NCBI GenBank assembly: GCA_003864495.1
Contig: ML133474.1
Coordinates: 1,032,550-1,096,549, forward strand
DNA length: 64,000 nucleotides
Reading direction: 5' to 3'
Source: Nemopilema nomurai
Taxonomy: Eukaryota > Cnidaria > Scyphozoa > Rhizostomeae > Rhizostomatidae
A model generated the notes under the pieces. It ran no database searches. It was not told where the DNA came from and saw only the letters and a program-made list of their open reading frames with translations. Positions 61,280-64,000 of the stretch are shown piece after piece; within the stretch, counting starts at the first letter, position 1, and every line of letters begins with the position of its first letter. A program made the position numbers and the translations under genes.

Positions 61280-63660
61280 TGCAACGTAACTGCGATATCC
61301 TTCTGCAGCGCCTAGGCTTTGCGACTGGCGATCACAAAGCAAATATGCAGGTATGTTGAGAAGCGGGACTGAGCACTGCGCCAGTCCTAGCAACGGTATT
61401 AAAGACCGGGGGGGTACCAAAACATTGTTGGCAGGACGGGGCAAATAGTACAGACAAAAATCATCAGATATTATCAAGCAATTCCTCTCAGGCGACAAAG
61501 TTAATAAGTCTACCCAGTGAATGATGCTGCTCGTATGATGCTTCTCCCGGTACACTTTGATTGGCTACTCCTTTTGCCTGGATCCGTGGCTGGTGAAAAG
61601 GGAGTATGGCTGTGCTGAGAAATTGTACGCTTGCCAAATGCACTGAAAATCGACCAGATCGCTTGCGCGATGCTTTTTTCGACAGATCAAAGCCAGAGCT
61701 TCCAGCTCTGACCAGGCCTGTTTCTAACTTACTCAAGCATTTTGTAGGCTAAAACCAAGCCTGTAGCACTGTGACTCTCTGGTTCACTGTGTTTTTATGA
61801 TGTATGTTTTTGATAGAATAACTTGATTTGCCTCACGGTAGATCATTTGTATTTCTTTTACAGTAGGTCCGATGCTGGACCACTGTATTAATACAGGAAT
61901 CAAATTTCTATGCGGTGCTCATTGACTTTGTGCCAGAACGCCAATTTGCTTAATAACCAGTAGTACACACATTTTATAAGAATAAAGTCTATACGAATAT
62001 TAAGGCTTAAAAGTTCCTAATATTTAAGGATAATGCCAGGTTCAACCTTAATCAAGAATAATTTAGACAAGAATAATTTAAGCATAATTTTAGGCTCAAA
62101 TCGAAAAGTTTTAAAATAATTGCCCTATTTTATGAAGGGATTAAGACAAGGTTAGAGTTAACGGGATGAAAGCTAAAACTGCAATGATTGTTGATTTTAG
62201 AAGCGCGTTGTTGCTGGGCCCCCGGTTTATATAGCAAAGTAAACAAAAGGTATTAATATTGGATGAGAACATTGTTTGTAGTGTAAATGAACCATGGCCT
62301 TTGAATTGAACTGTGATCTTTGAATCCTGCTATACATTGAACCATGAATCGCTTTTCGTATGCGAAATCTAAACAAAGCGAAACAACACAGATCGCGCTA
62401 TTATGACAAGTCTATAAAGACTTCAGTGATGGGCGAATAGAAAACGACAAAAAACTGCCATAAAAATGACCTTTCAATTGGCGTTGATAGTTCTTGAAGA
62501 CCTCGTGACCAACCACGAAATGCAGACACGAATCCACGATAACAATGGGGCCGTTCACACGATGTCTGGAACTCTTGACCTTGTTCGCTGCCATTCGGAA
62601 GCACGGTTAGCCACGCCCTTGAGAAAGTTGGAAAACGCCCCTTTCAACAATTACTGGCTTCCTTGCGTCAATGTTTGCATGCAGTTCTGTTCAGAACAAG
62701 CTACTATGAAAAGTTAAATGTATCATTACAACAACAAAAATTAGCAAAGAAGCCTTTCTTCTCATCTGTTTTTCTATTGACTATGTTCTCATAAAATCCC
62801 TATCAAAGGTCTGTCAGAGTAAACCAGGAAAAGAATGCATAACAAAATATCTGTGTACAAGCAATCTTTCACCATTGCAAATGCTTTTCGGAACAACAAA
62901 CTTGATGGTAAATGCGGTCTTGTGACATCATCAAATTCATGCTGCTTTCATGAACACAGTTAGAGAATCTGGATGTAGAAAAGAATCTTCTTTATTCTTC
63001 TGCCGTGCTCTGTTCTGCCTTGGTGCATATCATCATGAAGAAGCATGATGATGTATGGAAAGTTCCTAAACCTTGACATTAGCGAAATTGCTTTCCAAAC
63101 TTCGCTTTTGTAAGTCGGAAAAGTGTCTCAATGGATGTCATAGCGCTGTCTTGAAGAGTAACTGACGCGGCAAGAGTGTTAAAAAGACATTAAATTTTGG
63201 ACAGGGGCGGACCCAAGGAGAAAGTTGAAGCTAAAATCAATACAGAAAAAAAAGAAGCAAGTTGAAAATGCTTCATTAAAGGTTGCTGGTTCCTAAGAGT
63301 ATTCTTTACGCATTGCTGAACTCACCATAGCTGGCACAGATTCGTGTACAAGTTGCTTTTTGTCGTTGTCATCCATTGTCATTAATGGCAATGAAAAAAA
63401 ATTTCTACATTTGTGAGAGCTTTTGGGTTTATCTTTATAAATGAAGTTGGGAGGGGGGCTATAGCTCCATGCATGTAGGGGCTGGGTGGAGTTCAAAGAC
63501 CACTAAAATTCCGTTGTCAGGACTCCCCCATGCACCTAACAAACTTGGTCGTCTAAAACCATGCCAGAAACGCTCACTGATAATAGTAATGTTGCATCAT
63601 AGCTACTGATGGGGGAGTTACACTGAAAATAGCTTGAGCTTCTTCTAATCTTGTGTCTAG
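61280..63660. other. No gene seen
   Basis: AT-rich with short direct repeats ('aagaataattta', about 62060-62095). No exon with convincing splice sites. Upstream exons of the gene ending at 63847 may be here but I could not identify them. Confidence 0.4.
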
Positions 63661-63847
63661 ACGAAAAAAGGCCGATTCTTATTCAGATGAGGGCCTTTCC
63701 ATTAAAGCACCCAACAACTTTTCCACCAACCCAATCACAAGTGATTACTATAAGCCAGACCACGTTATTGCTACCCCTGGTGCTGGCCATGTACATGCTC
63801 ATCAAAATCAGACTAGTTGTTCTCCAGGACATGGAGTGCTGACGTAA
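63661..63847 (+). CDS. Probable terminal coding exon, unknown protein
   Basis: Acceptor 'cttcttctaatcttgtgtctag' ends at 63660. The frame then reads RKKADSYSDEGLSIKAPNNF, SDYYKPDHVIATPGAGHVHA and ends SPGHGVLT with TAA at 63845-63847. The composition (basic start, then Ser/Asn/Pro/Tyr, a His-rich patch) resembles the cytoplasmic tail of a membrane protein, but no membrane segment lies next to it. After the stop the same frame is again coding-like to the window edge (DKLHPVLYPPDILHGPANEN), so a donor near the stop or a mutated stop is possible. Family not recognised. Confidence 0.4.
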
Positions 63848-64000
63848 CTAGGGTTTCAGTGGCCCGACCCGGGTTAGGCCCTCATTACCTGCTTGACCAC
63901 TACCAAAACCATACATGTGCGGGACAAGCTACATCCGGTATTATATCCACCTGATATTTTACATGGCCCAGCCAATGAAAATGGTATTATGGATGCAAAT

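Overview
This window is animal nuclear DNA: AT-rich, with exons of 40-470 nt separated by introns of a few hundred to a few thousand bases, conventional GT-AG splice sites and many decayed transposable elements. The readable gene set (a CEP72/LRRC36-type leucine-rich-repeat protein and a GSE1-type nuclear coiled-coil protein, beside secreted multi-module and CxxC-module proteins that I cannot place in a named family) fits an invertebrate metazoan. A cnidarian is my best guess, but this is inference. There are no operons, CRISPR arrays or phage genes. I assembled the gene models by hand from splice sites, reading phase and protein similarity.

Layout. (1) 7337 down to the left edge, minus strand: the first eight coding exons of a CEP72/LRRC36-family gene. 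Its 3.6 kb first intron holds a decayed non-LTR retrotransposon, and a second reverse-transcriptase remnant lies near the left edge. (2) 7.3-15.2 kb: mostly non-coding, with a tRNA-derived SINE-like element, an internally deleted sister copy of the retroelement-associated repeat, and two long G/C homopolymers in opposite orientation. (3) 15221-17089, plus strand: an apparently intronless gene for a 622-residue protein built from six repeated Cys-x2-Cys modules, with a good poly(A) signal. (4) 17.1-37.2 kb: about 20 kb with no exon I can support. It probably includes the 5' region and long first intron(s) of the next gene, and it holds a second tRNA-like SINE. (5) 37258-46926, plus strand: sixteen exons of a GSE1 homologue, phase-consistent throughout (923 codons in this window plus stop), lacking only its first exon(s). 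(6) 57300 down to 48869, minus strand: a gene for a probably secreted, probably GPI-anchored protein with at least four tandem copies of a module of about 325 residues that I do not recognise. All exon junctions are phase-compatible from module to module. Modules 1 and 2 are a recent duplication including introns, and module 2 carries a one-base deletion. A signal-peptide exon at 61279-61211 ending in a phase-0 GTAAGT donor is a candidate first exon. (7) 58.7-59.9 kb: a hAT-like transposon remnant. (8) 63661-63847, plus strand: a plausible terminal coding exon of another gene.

The genes are independent nuclear loci and do not look like a pathway. The GSE1 homologue and the tandem-module gene are convergent, with about 1.9 kb between their stop codons. 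The tandem-module gene is the least explained item, followed by the six-module CxxC protein and the 18-bp tandem array built on a GSE1 splice donor.
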